From the NCBI GenBank assembly GCA_963731585.1, contig CAVSWC010000013.1, positions 558,001-622,000 of the forward strand: a stretch of 64,000 nt of DNA, written 5' to 3'. Both the position numbers and the translations under genes were made by a program. Positions 46,742 to 55,915 of the stretch are shown here, in pieces; position 1 is the stretch's first letter, and the number at the start of each line of letters is the position of its first letter. The stretch comes from CANKHA01 sp963731585 (lineage in GTDB: Bacteria; Pseudomonadota; Alphaproteobacteria; Rhizobiales; Xanthobacteraceae). Under the pieces are notes generated by a model. It had not been told where the DNA came from. It worked only from the letters and a program-made list of their open reading frames with translations, and did no database searches.

Positions 46742-47179
46742 CTACCACCACAAGGGCTCGATCGGCATCGGTATGCGCATCAACTGGATGAACAGGCCCC
46801 AGGTCACCAGCAGCGACGCGCTGGAGATGACCGCCGATAGCCGCCAGGACGAGCCATTGGCGAGCAGATAGGCGAGGAGATAAAGCGCCGGGCCAAAAAC
46901 AAAACCAAAGGCGATGACGAAAGGCACCAGCGCGAAGGCCCAGGCGACAGCCGCCCAGGACAAGGGTTCAAGCGGCATGTCAGTGGCAGGCGGCTTCGGC
47001 TCGTGCCCGGTCAAGCTCATGGCGATATCGATCAGGCACATCACACCGACGAACACGCCGGCGCCGAGTGGGAAGCCGATCACGGTCAAGGAATAGCGAT
47101 AGACGAAGAGGCCAGACGCCAAGAGCGCCGCGACCAAAGCGAAGATCAGGCAGGGAAAGATGATCTGCCCGCGGCTCAT
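46742..47179 (-). CDS. tctB: Tripartite tricarboxylate transporter small subunit TctB (second set)
   Basis: About 145 residues from ATG 47179, whose first base is shared with the stop codon of tctA (TGATG). The open frame back to 47224 would overlap tctA and is not needed. Four helices: IIFPCLIFALVAALLASGLF, SLTVIGFPLGAGVFVGVMC, WAAVAWAFALVPFVIAFGF and LSAVISSASLLVTWGLFIQL. It lacks the usual MGPGYFP loop but keeps GFPLGAGVF at that place. Last gene of the minus-strand tctC-A-B set, convergent with the bicupin. Confidence 0.85.
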   Translation of the reverse strand: MSRGQIIFPCLIFALVAALLASGLFVYRYSLTVIGFPLGAGVFVGVMCLIDIAMSLTGHEPKPPATDMPLEPLSWAAVAWAFALVPFVIAFGFVFGPALYLLAYLLANGSSWRLSAVISSASLLVTWGLFIQLMRIPMPIEPLWW

Positions 47180-48675
47180 CATGCCGGCCTCCACAGGCGG
47201 ATGATGCGGCGGCGATTGGGCCACAGCAGCCCAAGCACCACGAGCGCCATGATTACCAGCGCGATCGGCCGCATGAAGAAGAACGGGCCATGGGCCTTCA
47301 GCGATACCAGGAAATAGCGCTCGATCAGTTCGCCCAGCACGAAGCCGAGCAGGAGCGCGGCACGGCTGTAGTGGAACCGCTCCATGGCGATGCCCAGCAG
47401 GCCGAAGATGAAGACCCAGAGCACGTCGTAGCTATTGTTCTGCGCGGAATAAGTGCCGATGACGACCAGCACCAGCAGGATCGGCGCCAGGATGCGCCCG
47501 GGAATCCGCGTGACGTGCATCAGCGGCTTCGACAGCGCGAACATGCTGGCGCTCGCGACCACGTTGCCGAAGGCGCAGATGATGCGCGAGCGCGAAGGCG
47601 ATGTCGAGGTGCTTGGTGAGAAATTCCGGACCTGGCTGAAGGCCGAGGATGACGAAGCCGCCGAGCAGCAGCGCCATCGAGGAGCTGCCGGGAATGCCGA
47701 GCGCCAGCGTCGGCACCAGCGCTCCGCCCTCTTCGGCGTTCTTGGCGGCCTCCGGCGCGATCACGCCTTCGATGCGGCCGCGGCCGAAGGTCTCCGGGAT
47801 TGCCGGCGGTCTGCCGCGCCATGGCGTAGGCGACGAAGGTGGCGGTGACGCCGCCGATGCCGGGCATCACGCCGATCACCGACGCCGAGCGACGATGAAC
47901 GCAGCGACGTGCCCCAGTATTTCAACACGGCGAGCGCGCCTTGAAAGCCCTGGCGATAACGAGATCGGCTCGATGCTGTCCGCGCGCGCGATCTGCTTGC
48001 CGCTGGTCATCAGGGCCAGGATCTCGGGAATGGCGAAGAGGCCGAGCGCGAGCGGGATCAAACGCACGCCGTCCAGCATGATATTCGAATTGCAACCAGA
48101 AGCGCGGCACGCCTTCGGTCGGGTCGTAGCCGAACAGCGACAGGAAAACGCCGAGACCGCCGGCGATCAGTCCACGCACCGGCGCACCCGAGCTCAGCAC
48201 GCCGATGAAGGCGATGCCGGCAAGCGCAGAGAAAGAAATTCTCCGGCGAGGCGAAGGCGAGCATCACCGGCTGCATCACCGGCAGCAACAGGATCAGTAT
48301 CAGGCAGCCGAACAGCGCCGCCGAGGGCGGAGGCCATCAGCGCCGCACCGATGGCGTAGCCGGCGCGGCCCTGCTTGGCGAGCGGATAGCCGTCCAGCAC
48401 GGTGGCGGCATTCGGCACCTCGCCCGGCACGCCGAGCACGATGGCCGTCATCGAGCCGCCTTGCGACACCGCCGTGTAGGAGCCGAGCAGGAACGCCAAG
48501 CCCGACCAGCGGGCTCCATGCCGAAGGTGAAAGGGATCAGGAAGGCGAGGGCGCTGATGCCGCTAATGCCGGGCAGCAGGCCGACGAAGAGGCCAATCGG
48601 CAATGCGAGCAGCATCGCCGCCAGGACGGCGGGCTGAAAGACCTGCACACCGGCCGAGAGGAAAGCATCGAGCAT
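47179..48675 (-). pseudogene. tctA: Tripartite tricarboxylate transporter large subunit TctA (second set), eight or nine frame breaks
   Basis: All parts of a full-length TctA are present in order, but spread over all three frames: LFVGLLPGISGISALAFLIP, FLLGSYTAVSQGGSMTAIVL, MQPVMLAFASPENFF, MLDGVRLIPLALGLFAIPE, MIGVMPGIGGVTATFVAYAM, LVPTLALGIPGSSSMALLLG, and the end WPNRRRIIRLWRPA. Breaks fall near 47592, 47800, 47887, 47950, 48093, 48238, 48330 and 48520. All but the last are single extra bases (for example NP-ETFGRGRIEGV at 47800); the last needs two. No internal stop or missing segment remains after correction. Error-rich sequence is more likely than genuine decay, but as given the gene is not translatable. 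Confidence 0.8.
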
Positions 48676-48699
48676 GGCTTCCTCGGGACGCGCGAGGTC

Positions 48700-49738
48700 C
48701 TAGGAATATTTCTTCTGCAGCACTTCGTTGATGTCCTTGATCTTGTCCGGCGACAAAGATTCCAGGATGTCGTTGATGGTCTTATTGAGGGTCTCCGGCG
48801 CCTCGTAACTCAACGGCCGCTGGCTTTTCTCAGCCTCGGCCAACACCGCCGGATCGGTCAGGATCTCCTTCCAGACCTGCTGCAGATATTTCAGCCGGTC
48901 CGGCGCGCATTCCGGGCGGCGCCACCATCACGCGGCCGTAGTCTTTGATCGACAGGCGGAAGTCGATGTACCACTTGCGATCGGGCGGGAGCTGGAATTG
49001 CTCATAGACGGTCGCAACGTCCGGCTTGAACGGCGAGCGCGCGTTGCCGATGGCAGCAATCACCTTGGCCTTGCCGCCCTGGGCGTATTCGTTGCCGGAG
49101 CCATCGGAGATGGCCAGCGCGTCGACTTCGCCATTCATCACGGCGAGGCCGGCTTCCTTGCTGCCTTTGTAGCCGACGATGATCTGGCAATCCAATTTCA
49201 GCGCTTCGCAGAGAACGGCGGCATAGTCGCTGAGATTGTCGATGCGGCCGACTGCGGAGAATTTGATCTTCTTGCCGGCGGCCTGAATTTCCTTGAGCGT
49301 GTCGGGCATGTCCGGGCGGACCAGGACCAGATGCTGCTCATGTGCGACGCGCGCGAGCGTGTTGACCTTGGTCATGTCGTAGGCAACGCCGTCCTGCTTG
49401 ACCAGTTGCGCCATGATGGCGCCCTCGCCATTGAGCATCATCATGCTGGTACCGTCCGGCTTGGCGCGTACGAGCTGATTGAGCGCGGTGAGGCCGCCGC
49501 CGCCGGGACGGTTTTCCACCACCACGGTGGCGCCGGTCTTTTTCTCGAAATGCGGCGCGAGCATGCGCGCATAGGCGTCGTAGCCGCCGCCCGGGGAGAA
49601 GCCGACATAAATGCGGACGGTCTCGCCCTTCAGCGGCATGCTGGCGTCCTGCGCGCCGGCTGGCGCGAAAGCGGCAAACATCCCGCAGCAAAGCGCGATA
49701 GCGAGAAGCGCACGGCGGCTGGCGCAAGCAGAACGCAT
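48700..49738 (-). CDS. tctC: Tripartite tricarboxylate transporter binding protein TctC (second set), one +1 frame break
   Basis: Signal peptide RRALLAIALCCGMFAAFAPA then VRIYVGFSPGGGYDAYARML, VVVENRPGGGGLTALNQLV and CQIIVGYKGSKEAGLAVMNG. The first frame runs to MVAPPGM. One extra base near 48910 hides the true end (APDRLKYLQQVWKEIL ... EVLQKKYS), which stops at 48700. About 345 residues. The GGGYDxYARM opening is between classical TctC and the FYxGK orphans. It heads the C-A-B set; the 257-base gap to the plus-strand gene at 49996 holds two divergent promoters. Confidence 0.85.
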
Positions 49739-49995
49739 GATTTCCTCCAGGACGTTGTTTTTTGGGGTTGTTGGTTGCCCCTGTGATGCATTCGGTCAGC
49801 AGCACCCGTCAAGTTAATACCATAAGCGATTTTACCGCCAGCCTCGACGCGACACATGCCGCCCGGCGAAAAGACGCAGGGCCCTCTTGGCCAGTCCCAA
49901 TGGGCATCGGGTGGATTTGTCCGCGTTTATGCAGGTAGAATTGCGCCTTGTTCCGCGTGGTGTGGCTCAATGATGATTGGGCAAGGGAGGAAAAA

Positions 49996-51021
49996 ATGAT
50001 TCGTCTTTCAGCGCGACTGCAGGCCTATGCCTTGGTCCTCACCCTCGGCGGGCTCGGTTGTTCCGCGGTTTGTGCGGAAACCGTGGCGGATTTTTACAAA
50101 GGCAAGACCGTGAACGTGCTGATCGGCGTCGGGGCGGGCGGCGAATACGACCTGCAGGCGCGCCTGGTCGCGCGCTTTCTCGGCAAGCACATCCCGGGCA
50201 ATCCGGTCGTCGTAGCGCAGAACATGACGGGCGCCGGCGGCCTCAAGATGGCCAATTACCTTTACGACGTGGCCGCGAAAGACGGCACCTATATCGGGAT
50301 GATCGCGAACAGCTTCCCGGCGCTTCAGGTCGTCGGTCTTGAGGGCGTGCAATTCGACGCCAGCAAATTCGGATGGCTCGGCACCATTGCCGCTACGGTG
50401 GAAACAATGGCGGTCTGGCACACTGCCGGTGTGAATTCTATCGAGGACGCCCGCAAACGTGAAATTGTCGCCGGCGCGTCCGGCAAGGGCGCCATCACTT
50501 ACACCTTGCCGGCCGTCATGAACGAGGTGCTTGGCACCAAATTCAAGATCGTCACCGGCTACACCGGCGGCAACCAGATAAATCTGGCAATGGAACGCGG
50601 CGAGGTGCAGGCGCGCAACAATACCTGGTCGAGCTGGAAGGCTACCAAGCCGGACTGGCTCCGGGATAAGAAGCTCTCGATCATCGCCCAGGCTGGGCCG
50701 CGAGCTTCCGACCTCGATGTGCCTTCAATCGAGGACTTGGCGAAAAGCAACGAGGATCGTCTGCTCGTCGAATTGATCGTCTCGGGAACGCAATTGGGCC
50801 GCCCGCTGGCGACCACGCCGGGCGTGCCGGCGGAGCGGCTGAAAGCACTGCGCGACGCCTTCGCCGCAACGATGAAAGATCGCGAATTCCTCGAGGAAGC
50901 GAAGAAGCTGAATTTTGAGGTCGAACCGGTGCTCGGCGATGCCTTGCAGAAAGTCGTCGCCAAGGTGCTGAGCACTCCGAAAAGCGTCGCTGACCGCGCG
51001 CGTCCGATTTTGCAGGAGTGA
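49996..51021 (+). CDS. TctC/Bug-like periplasmic binding protein
   Basis: 341 residues from ATG 49996, with GGGAGGAAAAA directly upstream; the open frame from 49948 lacks a ribosome site. Signal peptide LQAYALVLTLGGLGCSAVCA, then ADFYKGKTVNVLIGVGAGGE, GKHIPGNPVVVAQNMTGAGG and FKIVTGYTGGNQINLAMERG. Frame intact. It is followed nine bases later by the arginine-decarboxylase gene, so the three genes here form an operon. Its ligand might be linked to arginine or polyamine metabolism, though the subfamily generally binds carboxylates. Confidence 0.92.
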   Translation: MIRLSARLQAYALVLTLGGLGCSAVCAETVADFYKGKTVNVLIGVGAGGEYDLQARLVARFLGKHIPGNPVVVAQNMTGAGGLKMANYLYDVAAKDGTYIGMIANSFPALQVVGLEGVQFDASKFGWLGTIAATVETMAVWHTAGVNSIEDARKREIVAGASGKGAITYTLPAVMNEVLGTKFKIVTGYTGGNQINLAMERGEVQARNNTWSSWKATKPDWLRDKKLSIIAQAGPRASDLDVPSIEDLAKSNEDRLLVELIVSGTQLGRPLATTPGVPAERLKALRDAFAATMKDREFLEEAKKLNFEVEPVLGDALQKVVAKVLSTPKSVADRARPILQE

Positions 51022-51030
51022 GATACGGCG

Positions 51031-51603
51031 ATGTTCCCGGTTCCCCAATGCGTGTTCCTCACCCGTGGTGTAGGTATTCACCGACATCAGCTCACGGCTT
51101 TTGAATACGCGCTACGCGACGCCGACATAGAGCAGCAAAATCTTGTGAGCGTTTCATCGATCCTGCCGCCGGGATGCGAATTGATCCCGGCGCAACTCGG
51201 AATAGCGACCTTGCAGCCTGGCGAGATTACCTTTTGCGTCATGGCGCGGGCTGAGACGAATGAACCCGGTCGGCACGTCAACGCCAGCATTGGTTTGGCG
51301 CGACCAAAAGACACCTCAATCTATGGCTACATATCCGAGCACCACGGTTTCGGGATGACAGAAGCGGAAAGCGGAGATTATGCGGAAGATCTCGCGGCCA
51401 GCATGCTGGCCTCGACGCTCGGGATAGAGTTCGATCCCGATGCAGCTTGGAACGAGCGTAAACATCTCTATGCGATGAGCGATTTGTTCGTAGACAGCCT
51501 GTCGATTACCGCCGCTGCTGAAGGCGCACCGGATGCCAAGTGGACCTGTGTTTTGGCCGCCGCGGTTTTTCGTTTCACTAAGCTGGATGCTTCGATCCCA
51601 TGA
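51031..51603 (+). CDS. Pyruvoyl-dependent arginine decarboxylase-like protein
   Basis: 190 residues. The self-cleavage site of the PdaD family is seen as NLVSVSSILPPGCE: Ser42-Ser43, where Ser43 would become the pyruvoyl group of the alpha chain. Flanking features fit: GVGIHRHQLTAFEYALRDA at the N-terminus and GEITFCVMARAETNEPGRHVNASIGLA, GYISEHHGFG after the site. Arginine would be decarboxylated to agmatine, then hydrolysed to putrescine by the next gene product, whose start overlaps this stop (ATGA). Pyruvoyl enzymes are common in archaea and patchy in bacteria; a nearby family member might decarboxylate another amino acid. Confidence 0.88.
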   Translation: MFPVPQCVFLTRGVGIHRHQLTAFEYALRDADIEQQNLVSVSSILPPGCELIPAQLGIATLQPGEITFCVMARAETNEPGRHVNASIGLARPKDTSIYGYISEHHGFGMTEAESGDYAEDLAASMLASTLGIEFDPDAAWNERKHLYAMSDLFVDSLSITAAAEGAPDAKWTCVLAAAVFRFTKLDASIP

Positions 51604-52499
51604 GCGGACCCGCGACTTTCGCGATCGAACCAACTTTTCTTGGTGTCAAAAACCGAAATCGCAGCTCCCCACTGTGCATCGTCGGCATCCCTCTGGACAT
51701 CGGTACGACGAACCGGAGCGGGGCGCGATTTGGACCTGCGGCAATCCGACAGGCAAGCCGCATGCTTGTCGATGGCGCCCATCCGGTGCATTGGACCGAT
51801 CCAGCGACCTCGCCCTTCGCGGACATTGGGGACTTTTCGATTGCACTCGGTGACATCCCAGCCAGCCTGAAGCTGATCGAGCAGCAGGCAATCGGCCTTG
51901 AACATGTCCTGGCGCTCGGAGGCGAGCACGGAATCACACTGCCGTTGCTTCGCGCTTTGTGCAAAAACGCCGGGCCGGTGGCGCTGCTGCATTTTGATGC
52001 TCATGTGGACACATGGCCCAACAATTTCGGGCAGGTCTATGCGCATGGCTCGGTGTTCTATCACGCCATTGAGGAAGGCCTCGTCGATCCCATACGGATG
52101 ATCCAAATAGGGATCCGGTCGCCCGTCCATCGCGAGGTCTACGAATGGACAATTGATAAGGGCGTCACCATCATTTCGGCGCCGGAAGTGCACGAATTGG
52201 GATGTGCCGCGGTGGCGCAACGCATTAGCGATGTCGTCGGCACGCGGCCTTGTTACCTGAGTTTCGACATCGACGTGCTCGATCCGGCCTTTGCGCCCGG
52301 GACCGGAACCCCGGAGGTGGGAGGCCTGGCGAGCTGGCAAGCGCAGGCGATACTGCGCCGCCTCGGGGGCTTGCGTTTCATAGGAATGGACGTCGTTGAG
52401 GTGGCTCCGCCCTACGACATTGCCGAAATTACCGCTCTCGCCGGCGCAACGGTTGCTTGGGAGTACCTCGCATTGATAGCGCGTCGGAGCGACAAATGA
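51600..52499 (+). CDS. Agmatinase/arginase (ureohydrolase) family protein
   Basis: 299 residues. The binuclear Mn ligands are all present: H110 (LGGEHGIT), D133, H135 and D137 (HFDAHVDTW), D223 and D225 (SFDIDVLDPAFAPG). RSGARFGPAAIRQASRML and GTGTPEVGGLASWQ match agmatinases, which split agmatine to putrescine and urea. The four-base overlap with the decarboxylase gene argues that both act in one pathway. Guanidino acids (guanidinobutyrate, guanidinopropionate) are alternative substrates. Confidence 0.93.
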   Translation: MSGPATFAIEPTFLGVKNRNRSSPLCIVGIPLDIGTTNRSGARFGPAAIRQASRMLVDGAHPVHWTDPATSPFADIGDFSIALGDIPASLKLIEQQAIGLEHVLALGGEHGITLPLLRALCKNAGPVALLHFDAHVDTWPNNFGQVYAHGSVFYHAIEEGLVDPIRMIQIGIRSPVHREVYEWTIDKGVTIISAPEVHELGCAAVAQRISDVVGTRPCYLSFDIDVLDPAFAPGTGTPEVGGLASWQAQAILRRLGGLRFIGMDVVEVAPPYDIAEITALAGATVAWEYLALIARRSDK

Positions 52500-52899
52500 C
52501 CCCATAACAACGTTTAAGAATGGGGATTATTTAACCACGAACACCGAAGAGGATATTTGACCTAATCCAAGGAGAATATTTGATTAGATTGACATGCGGC
52601 ACTTGCTTTCCAGCTATCTGTGGTTGGTGCAAAGGCCTGGGTTCTTCGAGCAACCACCAGCCAGAACGGGTGGAGCGGCAAAAGCGGCGCACGGCGATTT
52701 GTGCGCCCGGCCGGCGAGGGGCGCGTACCCACCGGTGCAGAACTCACGGTAAAGATTAGCGAATCGCTCCAGAACCGCCCATCTAATTGCCGGATTTACC
52801 CGGCAACCATAAAGTCGGTCATGGGTCGGCAACCCAGATAGCTCACATTCTGGTCCTGCTACCGCCTTGACCTCAGCTCTGGCGTGCAACGGAGTAGCG
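52500..52899. other. Intergenic stretch, promoter of repeat-protein gene
   Basis: No gene was recognised. The segment 52552-52590 is AT-rich with a short imperfect direct repeat (ATATTTGA at 52553 and 52575) and could be a promoter. The next gene has GGAG five bases before its ATG at 52900. Confidence 0.5.
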
Positions 52900-54137
52900 A
52901 TGCTGCCGCGACTGTTATTGGTTGTGGGATTAACTGTCGGCGTCATGCTGCCTTTGATCTGGGCGGCATTTGCGCCCGTAGCTGATTTCCGCGCAGTCTC
53001 CGAACCGGACGCTGATGCCGTTCACAGCGGGTCGCCTGGAGCAGACTGGCGCGGGGCTCCACCGGAAGCCGCGGAGCCTTCAAATCCGGCTGCACGGTCG
53101 AACGAGACCACGATAGGAACCGCACCTCATCATGAAGGAGAGGCATCGGCAGTTCGCTCCGATGACTTGCCTCGTGCGGGCCTTTCGGAGCCGACTCTGA
53201 TTAAGCCAAAACTTCCGGAGGCCTATGACAAGGAAGCGGAACGGGAGCCATTAGTTTCTGAAGAAGCCAAGGCTCCGCCTGAAGAGGCCAAGGCTGCGCC
53301 TGAAGAGGCCAGGGCTCTGCCTGAAGAGGCCAAGGCTCTGCCTGAAGAGGCCAAGGCTCCGCCTGAAGAGGCCAAGGCTCCGCCTGAAGAGGCCAGGGCT
53401 CTGCCTAAAGAGGCCAAGGCTCCGCCTGAAGAAGCCAAGGCTCCGCCTAAAGAGGCCAGGGCTCTGCCTAAAGAGGCCAAGGCTCCGCCGGAGGAAGCCA
53501 AGGCTCCGCCTGTTAGTGAAGAAGTGGCATCAGCAACTCGCTCCGATGACGTACCTCGTGCCAGCCTTTCGGAGCCGACTTTGATTAAGCCAAGTTTTCC
53601 GCAGGAAGCGGCACCGGAGCCGTTGCTGTCTGAAGAAGCCAAGCCTCTGCCAACAGAAGCGAAGCCTGTGTTTGAAGAAGCAAAGCCTCTGCCAACGAAG
53701 CGAAGGCTGTGTTTGAAGAAGCAAAGCCTCTGCCAACAGAAGCGAAGCCTGTGTTTGAAGAAGCAAAGCCTCTGCCAACAGAAGCGAAGCCTGTGTTTGA
53801 AGAAGCAAAGCCTCTGCAACAGAAGCGAAGACTCCGCCTGAAAGAGCGAAGGCTCCGCCTGAAAGAAGCCAAGGCTCCGCCTGAAGGAGCCAAGGCTCTA
53901 CAGAAAGAAGCCAAGGCTCCGCCTGAAGACGCTACAGCTGCGACCCGAAATATCGAAAAGCTTCCAGAGGTCAAGCAACGGTACGCTGCACCGGATGCCA
54001 CTCCCAACAGCGGATCACGCGCACGCGCGAATGGCACCGAGCGTCAAAAGATTTATCGCAAAAAGCAGAGAGACCATTCTGGTTGGATCGGCATCATGCG
54101 TGAGGCGGGCTGGCTGGCACCAGGCCGACGGCGGTAA
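52900..54137 (+). CDS. Signal-anchored low-complexity Glu/Ala/Lys/Pro repeat protein, frame breaks inside repeats
   Basis: Not a recognised family. The start MLPRLLLVVGLTVGVMLPLI is a membrane anchor or signal. A flexible region follows, then twelve 7-residue units of the type EEAKAPP, EEARALP, KEAKAPP (53260-53511). A module RSDD(L/V)PRA(G/S)LSEPTLIKP occurs twice, about 384 bases apart, each followed by an EPL(V/L)SEEAK repeat start. A second array has 14-residue units (EAKPLPTEAKPVFE). Single missing bases near 53695 and 53815 and a later shift put the end in another frame. The C-terminus is basic (RQKIYRKKQRDHSGWIG, PGRRR). A periplasmic or envelope spacer is one idea; function is unknown. 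Confidence 0.6.
53260..53940 (+). repeat. Tandem repeat arrays: 12 x 21 bp, then 42-bp and degenerate units
   Basis: 53260-53511 is an exact register of twelve 21-base units (core AAGGCTCCGCCTGAAGAGG). About 53632-53830 has 42-base units (core AAGCCTGTGTTTGAAGAAGC), and 53831-53935 has decayed 21-base units. Length changes here would arise by slippage; the frame breaks of the host gene fall in the 42-base and degenerate parts. Confidence 0.9.
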
Positions 54138-54153
54138 TCTTGGGTCAATATTT

Positions 54154-55773
54154 TCACTTGCTCCATCGAGCGGTGCGGCGCCTGAAATCGCGAATAATTT
54201 CGCGGGCAGCGTTATACCCAGGGGCTCCGGTGACACCTCCGCCCGGATGAGCACCCGAACCGCAGTGATAGAGGCCATGAACAGGCCCGCGGTAGTCCGC
54301 ATAGCCCAGCAGTGGTCGGGCTGAAAATAGCTGATCAAGTCCCAAGGCCCCATGGAAAATGTCACCGCCCGTCAACCCGAACGTTTCTTCCAAATCGACG
54401 GGACTGAATGTCTGGCGGGCGACCACGCTTGACGAAAAGCCCGGTGCGTACCGATCCACTGTCGCAATCATCAGGTCCGCGACTTCTTCGCGGCACTCGC
54501 TCCAGGGTCTTCCGTGCCGAAGGTCGTAAGCGGTGTGCTGGCAGAACAGACTTGCGACGTGGCCTCCGGATGCAACCAGGCTGTCATCGATGGTAGATGG
54601 GATGAGCATTTCGATGATTGGCTCGCGGCTCCATCCGTGCAGCCTTGCCTCGCAATAAGCGCGGTCCATGTAGCTGAGACTTGGGGCGAGGATAATGCCG
54701 GACGTGTGATGATCGTTCGCCACGCGCCCGGGCAAAGCTGAAAAGCTCGGAAGCTCCGACAGCGCGAGGTTCATTCGAAACGTAGCGGAGTGGCAGCGAT
54801 AGGCGTCTATCCTCGCCATAAAGTCTGGCTGCAGGATTCCGGCAGGGACGAGCTTGCCATAGAGCAGCTTGGGTGTGACGTTGGATGCGACCGATGCCGC
54901 GCGCAGGACGGTGCCGTCCTCGAGAACGACACCCGCGACACGATCCCGTTCGACCGCCACTTCGCTCACAGGAGAGCCAATGCTGATCTCCGCTCCCGCT
55001 GCCGTAGCAGCCTTCGCCATTGCTTGCGTGATAGCTCCCATTCCGCCGATTGCATGACCCCAAATCCCCCGGCGGCCGTTTACGCCTCCTATCGTGTGGT
55101 GCAACAGCACATAGGCTGATCCGGGCGTGTAGGGGCTGGCGTAATTTCCGACCACGGCATCAAAACCAAACAAAGCTTTGACGAGGTCGGACTCGAACCA
55201 GCGGTCCAGGTAATCCCCGGCGGACTTGGTCATTAATTCATGGAAGGCTACCAGACCCTCTTTATCGAAAGAGCGCAGTTCACTGCCCAGGCGGAGCAAT
55301 TTCAACAGTTCGGGCAGGCGGGCTCGCTTTTCAAAATGCGTCACGTTCGGCGGCGTCCGCAGCAGAAGCGACCGTACAAAATCTCCCACCCGTGTGACCT
55401 GACCTTCGTATGCCGGATAGCTTGCCGCGTCGGCCGGCGAGATCCGGGCGATGCCCTCGCGGATCTGTCCAGCTCGGGTGAGAAGGTAGCTGCCGTCAGT
55501 GTGGGGTAGGAAGTTGAGGGCCTTGCGCTCTACGATACGCAGCCCGTGCTCATGGAGCCTGAGATCGCGAATAACCTCCGGGCAAAGCAGCCCAACGGTG
55601 TAAGCAGCCACTGAATTCCGGAAGCCGGGATGAAACTCCTCCGTGACGGCGGCTCCTCCCACCACCTTTCGACGCTCCAGCACGCGGACCTTCAGGCCCG
55701 CGCGGGCAAGATAAGCGGCGCAGGTCAGGCCATTGTGACCGGCCCCGATTACGATGACGTCGTACCCGCTCAT
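54154..55773 (-). CDS. Phytoene dehydrogenase-like FAD oxidoreductase
   Basis: 539 residues. N-terminal FAD motif VIVIGAGHNGLTCAAYLARA with VLERRKVVGGAAVTEEFHPG, and the C-terminal FAD-closing motif PVHGLYHCGSGAHPGGGVTG. The middle has GGVNGRRGIWGHAIGGMGAI and SNVTPKLLYGKLVPAG. This is the COG1233/PYROXD2-like group, whose relatives desaturate or isomerise carotenoids; no other carotenoid gene is near, so another lipid or prenyl substrate is likely. Frame intact. Divergent from the prp operon with 142 bases between. Confidence 0.9.
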   Translation of the reverse strand: MSGYDVIVIGAGHNGLTCAAYLARAGLKVRVLERRKVVGGAAVTEEFHPGFRNSVAAYTVGLLCPEVIRDLRLHEHGLRIVERKALNFLPHTDGSYLLTRAGQIREGIARISPADAASYPAYEGQVTRVGDFVRSLLLRTPPNVTHFEKRARLPELLKLLRLGSELRSFDKEGLVAFHELMTKSAGDYLDRWFESDLVKALFGFDAVVGNYASPYTPGSAYVLLHHTIGGVNGRRGIWGHAIGGMGAITQAMAKAATAAGAEISIGSPVSEVAVERDRVAGVVLEDGTVLRAASVASNVTPKLLYGKLVPAGILQPDFMARIDAYRCHSATFRMNLALSELPSFSALPGRVANDHHTSGIILAPSLSYMDRAYCEARLHGWSREPIIEMLIPSTIDDSLVASGGHVASLFCQHTAYDLRHGRPWSECREEVADLMIATVDRYAPGFSSSVVARQTFSPVDLEETFGLTGGDIFHGALGLDQLFSARPLLGYADYRGPVHGLYHCGSGAHPGGGVTGAPGYNAAREIIRDFRRRTARWSK

Positions 55774-55915
55774 GCGTTACTCCAGCGATCCTGCCGTGCT
55801 CGTCCCAGCATAACCTCTTAGCCGTCCGTATAGTTTACGACCTCACTTTGCGTGGCGCACTGTATGAGCCGCAGCGCGTATCTGATACGGAAGTCGGCTG
55901 CAAGGACGGGTTGGG

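Noticed and set aside
53223..53819. A 198-codon minus-strand frame opposite the repeats
   Set aside because: The 21- and 42-base repeats are multiples of three, so all frames stay open. Its Ser/Gly/Ala repeats mirror the plus-strand coding and it lacks a ribosome site.
53260..53940. CRISPR array
   Set aside because: The 21-base units are contiguous without spacers and are translated as a protein repeat; no cas genes are present.
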